Below, piece by piece: positions 22,623-33,715 of a stretch of 64,000 nt of DNA. Below the pieces are notes generated by a model. That model had not been told where the DNA came from. It searched no databases and worked only from the letters and a program-made list of their open reading frames with translations. Source of the DNA: Falciphora oryzae (Eukaryota; Ascomycota; Sordariomycetes; Magnaporthales; Magnaporthaceae); contig JNVV01000014.1 of the NCBI GenBank assembly GCA_000733355.1, positions 434,001 to 498,000 of the forward strand, in the 5' to 3' direction. A program made the position numbers and the translations under genes. Numbering within the stretch: position 1 is the first letter of the stretch; every line of letters starts with the position of its first letter.

Positions 22623-24172
22623 TTTGACGGATTGGATTTGGCTGGTTTATCGGGGGTTGCGACGGCTGCCAATGAATGGGTGGGATGGTGAAAGTCGGAT
22701 AAATGAATGTTTATTGCGCCACGCGATAGAGTGAAGCGGTCGACGCGATGCTAACCGTCGAGGCAGCGAGTAGGGCAGGGAAAAACAGATGAAACTTTCA
22801 GAAAACGAGCCAATTGGCCGTGGATGGACTCGAGAAAACGGATGGACCGGAGCTAAAAGAGTGCCAGAGACCTTCGGGTGCAACCGAGAGAAAGGCTGTG
22901 AATGCGCGGATCGCGCGTTGTGTTGCTCTCTCAATCTCTGCTAGGTTTGCGCCGCGACCTTGATTGGAGCTCGGCAAAAGCTGGGACACACCACTCAGAC
23001 CGCAGGGCTCCAGGGCAGTTTGCTGCTTCCGGTTGTCAGGGCAATTTCACCAGCTTTCGCTGAGGCTAGCTTGGGCGTATTGTGGCTTGTGGCTTGTGTG
23101 ACCTTGTCTTAGCTGGCACGAGACTTCACACACCTGGGACCTCGAAGGGAAACGGAGGCCCAAGCTCCGATGCAAGGGCATCCATTCCCTCGAGGCTCCA
23201 TCTCCCCACCTGACGTCAAGCCGTTTTGATGGGTCGAGGTGTCGAGGCCGTCCATCCGTTTCGGCCGAGGCCAACAAAGACTCTGTCACTTCGGTTGTGT
23301 GGTTAGGTAGCTTCGAGAAGCATGATTGGTTCGCCGATCTTTGGAGGACCCCGTAATCACCGCGCCGTTTTGTAGGTCTCCAGGATCATTGACGTTATTC
23401 TACCCGCTTTGCACCCAATCCCCTCAGAAACAGACACGTTCCATAGCAGGGGAAAAGCACCCAAATTAATGTAGCCCGTTCGAACTCAATAATGGTTACG
23501 CGACCGCAAGCAGCCACGATAACTGGTTCGGCAAGCAGCTCAGAGGGTGTATGCCACGCGCGCGGGCCGTCATCCCTTCAACTGAAAGACATCGCCGTCT
23601 AACACGGCCTCAATCCGGCGCATCGCAGGCATCGGATGAACGTCTTTCATCTGATAGAGATGGGGAGCGAAAGATGGCGACGAAATTGACAGCAGCGGCA
23701 AGCTAAGGCAAAATACCTTCTTTTGCACAAGCATGGATGCCCTAGTCGCAGGCTGTTTTGCGCTCGGGTGGCGGCGCATGTTTAGGGTTAAATCCAAGTG
23801 GGTTCATCCGGGCAAGTCAACGTCACGATCCATCCGCCCACCGACTCTGCTGCCTCTTGCACGTTTCAGACAACTGGGAACGTGTTCATTGCATGGGGAG
23901 CTGTCTACATTCCAGGTTGAAGGTATGACAAAAAGCGGCATAATAAACTATGCTATGGGTAGGGTATGTCGGAATATGGATTAGATGGCAGGAAGATATC
24001 GAGTAATATCCAGGTCCAGCCGAGGCGAGAAACCGGGACGGGTATCTGTGCATATCTTTGTGTATTGCTTCGCTCGCTAGCTGTAGGAGAGCAAGCGTAC
24101 CATCAGGACGAGCTCTGATCGTGAGAACGGCCCGTGTCTTGCCATCCGCGAGAACGGGTCTTCCGACCACAC
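22623..24172. other. Intergenic, no gene seen
   Basis: Promoter and leader side of the BTB gene, and 3' flank of the PAP2 gene. The short open frames lack motifs, and I found no RNA gene. Confidence 0.5.
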
Positions 24173-25975
24173 TTAGCGGATGAAGCGACCCCTGTCGCGC
24201 TTGACCCAGCCCGTGGTTGGCACCGGCTTCTCCAGCCGCAGCGCCCACAGCAACCAGTCCTCTACGGGCATAAAGACGAAAAGGACGCGGTTGCACATGT
24301 ACGAAACCAGCACGACGCCCGCAGCCGCGACCGCGTCCAGCAGGTAGTGGTTGGCCGTTGCCATGATGCAGAGCAGGATCCACGACGGGTACCAAACGCC
24401 CAGCACAAAGAAGAACAGCCTCAGCCACCGGGGGCGGCGGTACGACGCCTCAGCGTCAGCCAGGCTGCCGCAGCCCTCGTTGTCCATCTCGCTGCCGGCC
24501 GCGAGGGTGGTGTCTAGGCGGGGCCTGTCGTCATCCTTGTACTTGACGACGCAGTGGTGGGCATGGGCGCCGCCCTCGAGGTCGCTGGTGTTGTAGCCGA
24601 AGAGCGCACCGTCGGCCCGGCGGCGCAGGCCGGCCAGGACGCCCGACTCGACGACGAAGACGCAGCCGATGGCGAAGGCGTAGCCGAAGTGCATGGACGG
24701 CATGGCGGCCAGCTTGTTGACGTACTTGCCGCTCATCCACACCGACTGCGCGTCCTCGGCGCTGACCGTGTCGACGAAGCCGAACTCGCGCGGCAGGAAG
24801 CGCGGCGGCATGCAGGGGTACATGATGAAGATGAAGAAGGCGAAGAGGTTGAGAAGTGTCATGGTGCGTCGGACCGTCGCGAATCGAGTGTGGGTAGGGG
24901 CCGCCCAGTAGTAGTAAGCGATGAAGCTGTTGGAGTAGAAGGCATGGTTAGTCAATCAGTCGGCCCATGCCTTTACGCAGGGCATAGCTGCTCAGACAGC
25001 AGCCATCTCTCTCCAGAACCTCTCTGGGGTGAATCAAACGTACCCAACTGTTCCCGGGATATGAATCAGGGCGTAAGACCGGTTCAGCACCATCAACCAA
25101 ACCCCCCTCCAGTCCAGCGTGTCACCGCCGGCCAGGAACCACTGCTGCAACCTCCACTCCACCCACCTGTCAGTGCCCGTCGCGCCCGGGGGACCAAACA
25201 GCAGGGCCTCGAGCTCAAGCAGAGCAACACCGTGGTCCTGGGCCACATCCCAGAGGCCCTTGACGCCGCCGTACCAGACTTGCGACAGGACCGCGGTCAG
25301 GCGGTAGAAGATGTAGGTGACGATCCAGTAGAACATCTCGATCAGGAACGGGAACTTCTGCAGCACCCGGCTGTGCCAGTGACCTGCGAACCGGGACGAG
25401 TTTGGCGTCGCCACCATCCACACGCCCAGTACTCGTCGTATCTTCGGCGGGTGCTGTGCGTTCTCGCCGTTGCGTGCTGCGCGCCGGAGCTCGGCCGCCG
25501 GGGAGATTGGCCGCAGGGAGCCGTCCGCCAGCAGCCCGCCCTCATCGTCCGAGTCGTCGGTCGAGGTTCGGGGTGACAGCAGCGCTGGTGATGTGGCCGC
25601 TGAGTTGGCCACGCGCTCGTAAGAGTAGCTACCACTTGACTTCCTGAAGACAGAGTAGTTCCTCCTCCTTGTCAGGTACATCGATCCGAAGAGAATGAGC
25701 ACAATGGACTGTTGAAACAGGGTGGCGGCATGCCTGTCAGCAGGTACTCATCGCTCCAGGAAGCAACACACATATCCCTCCAGCGAGCAATGCTTGATCA
25801 CTCGCCCGCCGCCGCGGCGCAATGCCGAGACGCGGCCACAAGGCGTGGGCGCGGCGTTGGGAATAGAGCTCGAAATTTGGCGACTTACAGTCGGCTCGAC
25901 CCATTCGGGCACCTTGAAGCCGTGGCCACGCCGCCATTCCGGCAGCGCCGCCATCGCTGAGGCCCTGTCGGCCAT
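24173..25975 (-). CDS. Aur1-related PAP2-superfamily integral membrane protein
   Basis: Three exons, 25975-25889, 25708-25044 and 24926-24173, giving 501 residues. The start MADRASAMAALPEWRRGHGF is the first true ATG. A transmembrane helix follows (SIVLILFGSMYL), then a polar linker with Ser/Asp repeats (TSTDDSDDEGG), then several helices. The catalytic PAP2 elements are AMPSMHFGYAFAIGCVF (the PSxH motif, the Aur1/PAP2_3 form of C2) and TANHYLLDAVAAAGVV (HxxxD motif). Upstream, FIMYPCMPPRFLP resembles the first conserved Aur1 element. The family (PF14378) includes inositol-phosphorylceramide synthase and lipid phosphatases or phosphotransferases. It is not Aur1 itself by length and context, so the substrate is open. 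It probably resides in the ER/Golgi. Confidence 0.82.
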
Positions 25976-26593
25976 GGTCCCAGTCAAGACTCAGATTTGG
26001 TAGTGTTGACGACGAGTTGGTTCTCGCCGCCGGTCGGCGCGGACCCGAGTCCCGAGGGCGCGAGCTATGCGCAGGACAGAGGATGGATTAGGGCGGGCTG
26101 TCGGTCCGAGCCCTCCAAAGTACGTAGCCAGTCTTGGGCGCGCGCACACAAAGGCCGTGTCCGATAACTTTGGACTGACTCGAGCCAAAGACGGTCTCGA
26201 GTGCGGGCTTGGCGGGGAGGACTCAGGCGTCAGACGAGCTTTGCGATGATCGGACGGACAGACACAGGCGCAGCGTGGCGGGCTGTGGTGAAGTACCTCG
26301 GGCAGCGACCGCTTCGTCGATGGGAGGGCGAGGTCGAGGGCTCTTACGAAAACGGGGGATGGGTCGACAAGACCGATGCCCAGACAGATCAGCAGGAACT
26401 TTCCCCAGTCTAGGATGGAAACCGGTTCCAAGATGACAAAAGGTCAGAGTTGGGGAGATGACAGTCTTGGTAAAGAAAAAGGGTCCAAGGAGGCGGCGCA
26501 AGGCAGAAAAGAAAAAAAAAAAGAAGAAGAAAAAAACCAAGACCCCGAGAGGCCGACAAGGGAGAGGAGGAGCTGGTCGATTCCCACAAGCGC

Positions 26594-26624
26594 GGCAAGG
26601 ACGGGCAAGGACGGGCAAGGACGG
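26594..26624. repeat. Decamer tandem repeat (GGCAAGGACG)n
   Basis: About three tandem copies of a 10-bp unit. Short and probably neutral. Confidence 0.85.
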
Positions 26625-26852
26625 ACACTGTAGGCGGCCAACCCTTTTGGCCATCACTCGACATTCATGCGAGGGCCGACATCAGGAAACAGAGCCTTCT
26701 GCCACTCCACCGTCAAGCAGGCAACAGACTGTGCGCAGAAGGACAAGCTGGGCGCGGCTCGGGCGAGGAGGGCGCACTGCAGCATTGCCCAGAGCATGCA
26801 ATCCATCCTCCCAAGACAAATGGTACAGGACTGTGTGGGTAGCAAGTAATAA

Positions 26853-26867
26853 TGTGTGTGTGTGTGT
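26853..26867. repeat. (TG)n microsatellite
   Basis: About seven TG units in the gene-poor stretch. Confidence 0.85.
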
Positions 26868-29800
26868 TCTTAAACGACGAGCCAAGACCTTACCCAAGCA
26901 GCAGGCCAAGCAAATTTGTTTCGAAAGTGGGAGTGCCGGCCGCTTGAGAAACAGGGCCCGGAGGTAGAGAGCAGCACCAGGACGGGGTGGGCCTGAGCGG
27001 CGAGGGAGGGCACGCACGAAGGGGGCGGGAAAGGGAGACGGGCGAAGGACAAGACGTCATACCTCGAAACGGCATGCGAGTCGAGAGGCTTGCGCGCTGG
27101 GGGGAGGGGACAGACAGGAGACATTGTCGACACTCGTTGAATCTGCCTGAGAGTGCTGGGTGCGTCTGGGTATATGCACAGGAGCCAGAGGAGGACAACC
27201 ACTCGCTCCCGTCTCCAGCTTCGTCGCCCCAACGGCCCAAGGACCGATCAGAGCTGCGAGAAATTCCAGCGAGGTTGATGGCTTGAGTGGTGTGTAAAAA
27301 GTAAAAAGAGAGAGCAGACTGCCGAGGGCCGTGTGGATCCGAAATAGAAAAGCCCCGCCCATGGAACCGCGTGGGGCGATTGAGCTGGCTCGCACTTTGA
27401 CCCTTGCTGCCATGATTGATGTCGTGTGCACCTTTCACCCGACGACTCGGGCGCTCGTCACAGGTACAGTGCACGCGCTGGCTGCGTCTTTTGTCCGAAC
27501 AGTGAGTGGCTGTTGCGTGTAATTCTACGCCCTGAAGTTGAGGTACCCAATGACTAGCTCGTGGCGGTGCCGGCTGCGCATTTCGGGCACGTCAGTCCGT
27601 ACATAGGGTATGAACTTGGGGCGTGCTACGACGTTATCAGCACATGACGCCTAGATCTGTGAGCGCTGTGCCGAGGGTATCCTAGGCGAGGGAGCATTGA
27701 CCGGAATGTGGGAGCTAGATGGGGCTTGAAACAAGGACAGGCCATCGAAGGAAAAGAATTTGAAGAGAAAGAAAAAGTACGGCGACCAGAAGGGAAGAAG
27801 AGGGAAGCCCCTGTCCGTCTGCAGCTTTGAAGCCGGCCAAAACCGCTTGCAAAACGCACAAAGCAAGCAGGTTGCCGCACGCATCGTGTGCCCTTGATCT
27901 GCCGCATCTGCTTGGATCATCGATGGCTGCCGCGCGAGCAGGGCAATACAAGAACGTTCTGTGTCCGCAGGCATCGTTGCATCAATTAGATCTCTGGTTT
28001 GTGTCTCCATTCTCACAGTCCCTGCTTCCTCTGGTCCAGCTGATAGAACGCCCGACACAGATCTTCTCCTGGCCCATGCAGCCTTGCCGCTAGCGCAAAA
28101 GGTCCCGCCTGCTAAGCCTCAAGGTCGTCGCGTCCCTGACTCCACGCCTGGGAAAGGATCGTGGGCGCACTGTGCCATTCGGGAGAAGCGGCACTAGAGT
28201 GACGGGGGGTCGAGAGGTTCCGGGCCATTTTGGATGCCTCGGGGATGTGTGACCAGCGGCTGAACGACAAACCAATCCCTGCCACCCGCTGCGCCCAAGA
28301 TAGCGCCCGTCGTTGTCCTGGAGCACGCGTTACATAGGCGTCTTGAGAGGCGGTGTGCTGTCAAACTCCACGCCAGGCAGAGTTTGACCTCGATCCCAGC
28401 CGCGTAAAGTTGCAGGCGGTGCCCATCCGCGTAATCACAAGGGCGGCGAGGACACTGTGCCTCTCTCACGGCCCCGACCACCCACAATCCCGAACGACCC
28501 GCTAGGGGCGCTGATGTCGTGTGCCGACTTCCGGCTTAGGTCAACCGCCAGACCCTCCGATCAACAGTCGCAGTGCGACTCTCCTCGCAAACTCTCGCAT
28601 TTGCCTGTCCAAGCTTGCATTTAACCGTATTTTTCAGCTCCACTCCAACAGCGTCCGGTAGCCTCGCGCGCAGGTGCATCTTCCAAGCTTCTTGGCCTGG
28701 GGCGGGGAAATTTTTCTCAACGCGATGTCTTGCTTTTCCGTTTTTAGGCATGCAGCCAATGTCTTGGGCTCTTTTGCGAAGGGGGCCAGTCATCCTTCTT
28801 GGACTAATTTCGTCTTTCAATGTTTTTCTTCTCATCCCTTTTGCATATCGATGTTGACCATCATCAGTTTCGCTAGCAAGCGAGCTTCTACAACATGGAG
28901 GCCGCAAAAACCCTCGGCGCACAAAGAACTCACGGAACACCTACCTAGATATGGCCAGCCAAGCCTATCGCTGTGGCGATTTTGAGGCGATTTTGCCCAG
29001 AGGCTGGTACGTACTTTTTTTTTTCTTTTTTTTTGTCCCTTTCCAATGGAGCTCCAGCTTGGCTTAGCCCGCCGAGCCCGCTCCGTCGGCTTTCCCCTTG
29101 CTCAATGTCAGCAAGCGTGCATGCAGTGCTTGCTCCATCGCGGTGGAATCCATCATCTCCATATGTTCTAGGCACTGACTCCTTGCTGCGCTTTGTCTCC
29201 CTTTCGCCTCTTGCGCGTCAGGGCCCGCGAAAGTCATCGTCCGTCCCCTTGGCCAATCACGTTACCCGGCCCGGCCCGTGGATCCTTAGGTTGTCCAACA
29301 TTGGCCCTCAAAAATCAGCTTTGGCGCTAGCGTATCCGCCCACTGAGATCTCGTGCCATTCCACCTTCCAAACCTCACTGGAAAGAATCTCATAGTTTCA
29401 TCCATGCCATTTCATGTCACCCACTCATCCGGTCACCTGAGAGAGGGATGTTGTCAGAGTGATCGACAGGGCCGTTCTGCAAACCCATCCCAGCCGCCTT
29501 GGTTTGACTGGTCCGCAGTGGTAGCCACGTGAACCTCCCCCGGAGCAATCGAGATGTGAAACGTCCGATCAAGAAGGCGGTCAGGCGAACACGTGCTTGA
29601 CAACGCGCTTTGCCGAGATGGGAATCCAACATTATCATCTGCTCAGGGCGGTTGAGAGATGGCAATCAAGGCAGCGGTGGGGACCCTGCAGTCGCCGCGG
29701 CCCAATGGGACTCAGAGGCAGTCACTTGGGCAGAAAATCCTATGTCCAGCAACAGCCCAATTGCACGACCCTGAAACCCCGTCTGCCAATCATCTCCCAC

Positions 29801-30384
29801 CACGTCATCGCCATGACTGACAGCGCACATAAAGTGCCGGCATAAGTGAACCTTGGCGGCAACACTTGAGACTCCTGGAAGCCTCACTGACTGCTAGCCG
29901 TAGCTCGCTGCCTCATGACTGATAAATATGTCTGGTCCTTCCAACCTTTGTGCATCTGAGGCGGCGATGAGTCCTCAAACATACACAGGATCTCACGCAA
30001 GAAGACGGGTCTGAAGTCTTGCTCATACTCACGACACCACTTCTTGTTGCGGGTTGCAAGTCTTGTGGCACTCTTCTGTGGCAAACGGCAACCCTGTGTC
30101 CCCCCATTTTGGTTCTCGAGCAGGCCCGCCCCCCATAGCAATGGGAAATACCAATTCCCCGCTTCCTGCTGGCGGGAGGCCATCGCGTGACGCGGACAAG
30201 CCACAAACCTTCGAGGTGGGCCAGATCCGTCTCCATAAAGATTTCATTGTAGTTGTAATCCTGTTTCATTACCATCTTAACATAGAAAAAAACACTTGCT
30301 CTTTTTCTCCATCATAGACTTTTGGAACCGCGCTAACCTTGTTCTCCGCAACACCAGATTCAACGTGACTCTAGACCCAGCGAT

Positions 30385-30804
30385 ATGTCAGCTGCTGAGG
30401 GGTTCGACTTTGAAGCAGAGGAAGACGATGCTCTCTCAAGGCTGAGAACCCCAGCGTTCCACGAGTTCCACCCGTCAGCGTGGACTCTGAACCTCGTCAC
30501 GCTGGACATACACATTCAAAGGCTGAAGGAGCAAGAGGACGAACAGCTGAGGTCCATCAACTCCTATCTCCTGTGGGGCCCAAGAAGCGTAGATGAGAAG
30601 GAGCTGATCGATAGGCACATTCGAAGTCTCGAGCGAGATCTCGAAAACATCTGGGATCAGCTCGTCATCTGTCGCGCGATGCGCAGGCTCCATACCGAGA
30701 ACACCCATCGAAGGGGCCGCTGGAAGAGCCTCGGCTGCGCGTGTTGCGAGGAATGGCTGACAGAGGCATGGAGCGTGGCGGATACTAGGCCAAGGTCATC
30801 ATAG
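30385..30804 (+). CDS. Small hypothetical coiled-coil protein
   Basis: A single-exon frame of 139 residues from ATG 30385. The N-terminus is acidic (FDFEAEEDDALSRL). The centre is strongly helical and charged (HIQRLKEQEDEQLRSINSYL, then DRHIRSLERDLENIWDQL), a likely coiled coil. The C-terminal part is basic with a Cys pair (KSLGCACCEEW). I recognise no family. The composition favours a real gene over chance. It is convergent with the MpaB-like gene, with only 188 nt between the stop codons. Confidence 0.55.
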   Translation: MSAAEGFDFEAEEDDALSRLRTPAFHEFHPSAWTLNLVTLDIHIQRLKEQEDEQLRSINSYLLWGPRSVDEKELIDRHIRSLERDLENIWDQLVICRAMRRLHTENTHRRGRWKSLGCACCEEWLTEAWSVADTRPRSS

Positions 30805-30992
30805 ATTCTAAGTAAACGAAGCTTCAAGATTTCAAAGATGAGCCTGACAAACGATACCCGAGTGATATGTGCGCTTTTGTAGAAGAAAAGACGATACTCT
30901 TCGTAAATGCTTGGGAACAATGTGTCCTATACTAGACGGGCCCGATACAACACATTCCAACAAAGATAAAAGGCGCGGGAGAACGCACAGCC

Positions 30993-32264
30993 TCAAGCAA
31001 ACGGACACCGACCGGCAGATCCCGTCTCCATCAGGTCCCCGGCCGTCCTCTCGGCTTCGTCCCATCCCTTCCCCCTGAACTGGTCCGGCCCAACATCCTT
31101 CAGCGTGTACCCCTCGGGCATCATCCCCTCGTCGCCGGGCAGCGGGACGCCGAGGGACCAGGCCATCCACGCGTAAGGGCCCCAGCGGTTCCACAACGTC
31201 GCCTTCACGTAGTACGGGCTGCCGGTCCACGTGACGAACCCCCTTGTCCCGTCGGCGCGCACGTCGCCCTGCGACACGCGGCGTGCGTGGTACGAGTAGC
31301 GCTTCACGCGGGGCGGCAGCAGGTGCCGGCAGACGAGGCGCTTGGCGGCGAAGACGGCGCCGACGGCGGCGTAATGGAAAGGCGCGGGTCTCTCGAACTT
31401 GACGGCGGCGCGGAAGCGCTCGTCCATGGACGCGGCCAGCAGGTTGGCGCCGAGGCCCCGCAAGAAGGGCGGGAAGTCGCGCAGGTACAGCTCGCGCGTG
31501 TGGGCGGCGACGGCGAGGTTCTCGTCGTGGGGCACCATGTTGCGCTCCTCGTAGGCGCGCGCCCAGGCGTCCAGCTCGCGGTAGAAGTGCAGGCCGTCCT
31601 GCCAGCCGGCGGCGGCGGACGGCAGCGGGGAGAGGTCGATGTCCATGGACTCGGCCATGGTCCTGTGGAAGGCGCCGTAGGCGCAGCGCTCGAGGTCCGA
31701 GAGCGGCCGCCAGTCGAGGCGGTCGATGTGGTCGACGGGCTGGTTCATGAACAGGGCCAGGACGTAGAGCATGTCGTCGTTTGTGATGCGCCCCGCCTTG
31801 ATGTAGACGCCGTGCAGGTAGTTGAGGCGGGCGTACGACTCGGCCAGGCGGCGGGAGCCGGCCTCGTTGCTGTAGATCTCGCTGACCAGGGCGGCCGTGT
31901 CGGCGTAGCGGCGGGCGACCTGGGCGCGGGTCGAGAGCTGGCGCGTGCGCAGCAGCAGGGCCGAGATGGAGGGGATGCCGTAGGTGCGCACGAGCGCCGA
32001 CTGCAGGCCCAGCTCGGCGACCGAGGGGAACTCGTACTCCTGCACGAGCTGGACGAGCTCCTGGGCATCGCGGTCCGTCATGGCCGAGTAGGGCAGCTTC
32101 TGACCCGGCCCGTACGGGTACCGGGCCCGGATGCGACGGCCTCGGAGGTGACGCAGGGCGCGGACCAGCATATGGTAAGTGACAGCGGCGGCGGCGGCCC
32201 ATGGCAGCCACTCTGGGGCCGAGGCCAGCAGCGCCGAGGGCGCCGACGACGCCATCGTGAACAT
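30993..32264 (-). CDS. MpaB-like / DUF2236 ER-bound oxygenase family protein
   Basis: A single-exon gene of 423 residues. I start it at ATG 32264 (MFTMASSAPS); the open frame runs further upstream but looks like leader sequence. The N-terminus has one hydrophobic segment (WLPWAAAAAVTYHMLVRAL), a likely membrane anchor. The family core is YARLNYLHGVYIKAGRITND, then DMLYVLALFMNQPVDHIDRL and LSDLERCAYGAFHRTMAESM, matching the pattern of the oxygenase MpaB and latex-clearing proteins (PF09995). Conserved histidines and arginines there are candidate haem ligands. MpaB cleaves the farnesyl chain in mycophenolic acid synthesis. Most fungal relatives, including this one, have no known substrate, and no biosynthetic cluster is visible around it. 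Confidence 0.85.
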   Translation of the reverse strand: MFTMASSAPSALLASAPEWLPWAAAAAVTYHMLVRALRHLRGRRIRARYPYGPGQKLPYSAMTDRDAQELVQLVQEYEFPSVAELGLQSALVRTYGIPSISALLLRTRQLSTRAQVARRYADTAALVSEIYSNEAGSRRLAESYARLNYLHGVYIKAGRITNDDMLYVLALFMNQPVDHIDRLDWRPLSDLERCAYGAFHRTMAESMDIDLSPLPSAAAGWQDGLHFYRELDAWARAYEERNMVPHDENLAVAAHTRELYLRDFPPFLRGLGANLLAASMDERFRAAVKFERPAPFHYAAVGAVFAAKRLVCRHLLPPRVKRYSYHARRVSQGDVRADGTRGFVTWTGSPYYVKATLWNRWGPYAWMAWSLGVPLPGDEGMMPEGYTLKDVGPDQFRGKGWDEAERTAGDLMETGSAGRCPFA

Positions 32265-33475
32265 GGAGCTGCCAAGCGATGAGGTCCAATCAGGGTTCTG
32301 TTGAGCCGAAGCAGCCGATCCGAGAAATAGCAAGGGCCGATGTGAGGGGAAGCATGGAAGCCGACAGCTGGCCCACAGCTGTTGCAGAGGATATGGATTA
32401 TGGGAGGGGAAAACCGGAAGCGAGCACGCGGTGGGACCAAGCAAGCTCGCCGTATTTATCTGCAGCACCCTTCTATTATGTCTCGGGTTTGCCCACCTTT
32501 GGCGTCTCCGTGTCCTTTCTTCAGCGCGGACCGACGTGGCCACAGGCCAGAAAGCTGGGCATTTGACATGCTGCTGGACCCCGGCTCTCGTGCTGTGGCG
32601 CAACGCCTTGCAGGGCACTAAAACCACTAGGCTCGAGCTCCTGTCAGCCCCTCCATGCATGGGGTCGGGGACGTTTTTTGACATCTGCACAGGAATCAAG
32701 CCCTCAAATCCCAGAGGTCGTCTTCCAAGGACCAGGGCTCGACACCGCATAAATACCGTTTTATTCTTCGCCACGAGACTCGGCGATATTACGATCAGAA
32801 CGGGCCAATCATCGTGTCAGACTAATACCCGACACCGTTGGACGTGGGCAGGCTGACGCGGGCGTCTTCCCGAGAAGATGAGCGATACGTGCTGCCGACC
32901 CAAATGCAAGCCGGGCCTGATGCAGATTGCTGTTCTTCCGTACCTGACGGGACAGTGTGTCTTTGAATATTGAGGTATCCAATGCCAACCCACCATCAGG
33001 AAGCTTGACCACAGCCATGCATCCGGCGCGAACGTCTGGATCAATGTGGCGTTGATGTTTTTCTGCGGCACTCGATACAGGCTTGACGTAACCGGTACCA
33101 GGTACCCTCCAGCATCTGACTACACGGCCTTGGATGCTGGTTCAATTATCCTACACGTCGCACTCCTGCCTTCGGATCTCCGACAATGCTGTGCGCCCTG
33201 GGAATGGCAGGTGACACAGTGTCGGGCAAGCCCGTGCTCCCGCAAGCGCCAAGACGACAATACAAGACAACAAGATTGAAGAACGCAAGATGAACGGTAC
33301 TGGTGGAGCTCATCCCCTCGAGTGCCGTTGGGCTGCAAACTGCAGATCTTCCCTCTGTGTCCGCGGAGCCGCAACAAGTTCGTCCTAAACCCTGATGTGC
33401 CCAGGGAGTTTCTTAAATCTACAATAAAAAAAGGGAGGAAATGAAAGATATATTGACAATAAACTTTTCTTTTTC

Positions 33476-33715
33476 TTACAAACCTGTCTCGTCTCCCTCG
33501 ATGCTAGGCAGTGCCTCGTCGGGGTGCGGGGCCAAGACGACCGACCCGTCGGCGGCGACGCTCAGCCGACCGAGGAAGTCGGCGTCGAGGATTTCATCAA
33601 GCGGCGCGACGGGGTAGAAGTGGAGGAACCCGCTAGCGGGCTCCTCCACGCCGTACCCCGTCGAGAAGGTCGGTCCCAGGCCCCATCCATACGAGTTCAT
33701 CTCCCAGCCGTAGCT
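33476..33715 (-). other. Open frame continuing in phase past the phosphoketolase stop
   Basis: After the phosphoketolase TAG (33718-33716) the same frame stays open for 79 codons to 33476. It reads SYGWEMNSYGWGLGPTFS and later APLDEILDADFLGRLSVAAD. An ATG at 33700 could also start a 74-residue product. It contains the sequence of the hairpin. It may be chance in GC-rich 3' UTR. The C-terminus (DETGL) is not a peroxisomal signal. Confidence 0.25.
33607..33663. repeat. Near-perfect 57-nt hairpin downstream of phosphoketolase
   Basis: The outer arms CGACGGGGTA (33607-33616) and TACCCCGTCG (33654-33663) are exact reverse complements. The inner palindrome 33620-33649 pairs 14 of 15 positions around CCCGCTAGCGGG. 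A GAA/GCCG internal loop separates the two stems. It begins 53 nt past the phosphoketolase stop codon. Confidence 0.9.

Larger units (their letters stand above)
25976..30384. other. 4.4-kb gene-poor region
   Basis: No gene can be supported. The region holds A-rich and T-rich homopolymer tracts (about 26509-26537 and 29012-29035), a GGCAAGGACG tandem repeat and a GT microsatellite. A short start-like frame at 28951 (MASQAYRCGDFEAILPRGW) followed by GTACGT could be a first exon, but I found no convincing continuation. Confidence 0.45.
32265..33715. other. Intergenic, contains phosphoketolase 3' flank
   Basis: The left half is the leader and promoter side of the MpaB-like gene. The right end carries the strong hairpin at 33607-33663 and an in-frame continuation of the phosphoketolase frame past its stop. 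No other gene is seen. Confidence 0.5.

Noticed and set aside
32265..32774. N-terminal extension of the MpaB-like frame upstream of ATG 32264
   Set aside because: The extra 170 residues have low-complexity, non-family composition and no plausible domain; the conserved protein begins with its membrane anchor just after 32264.
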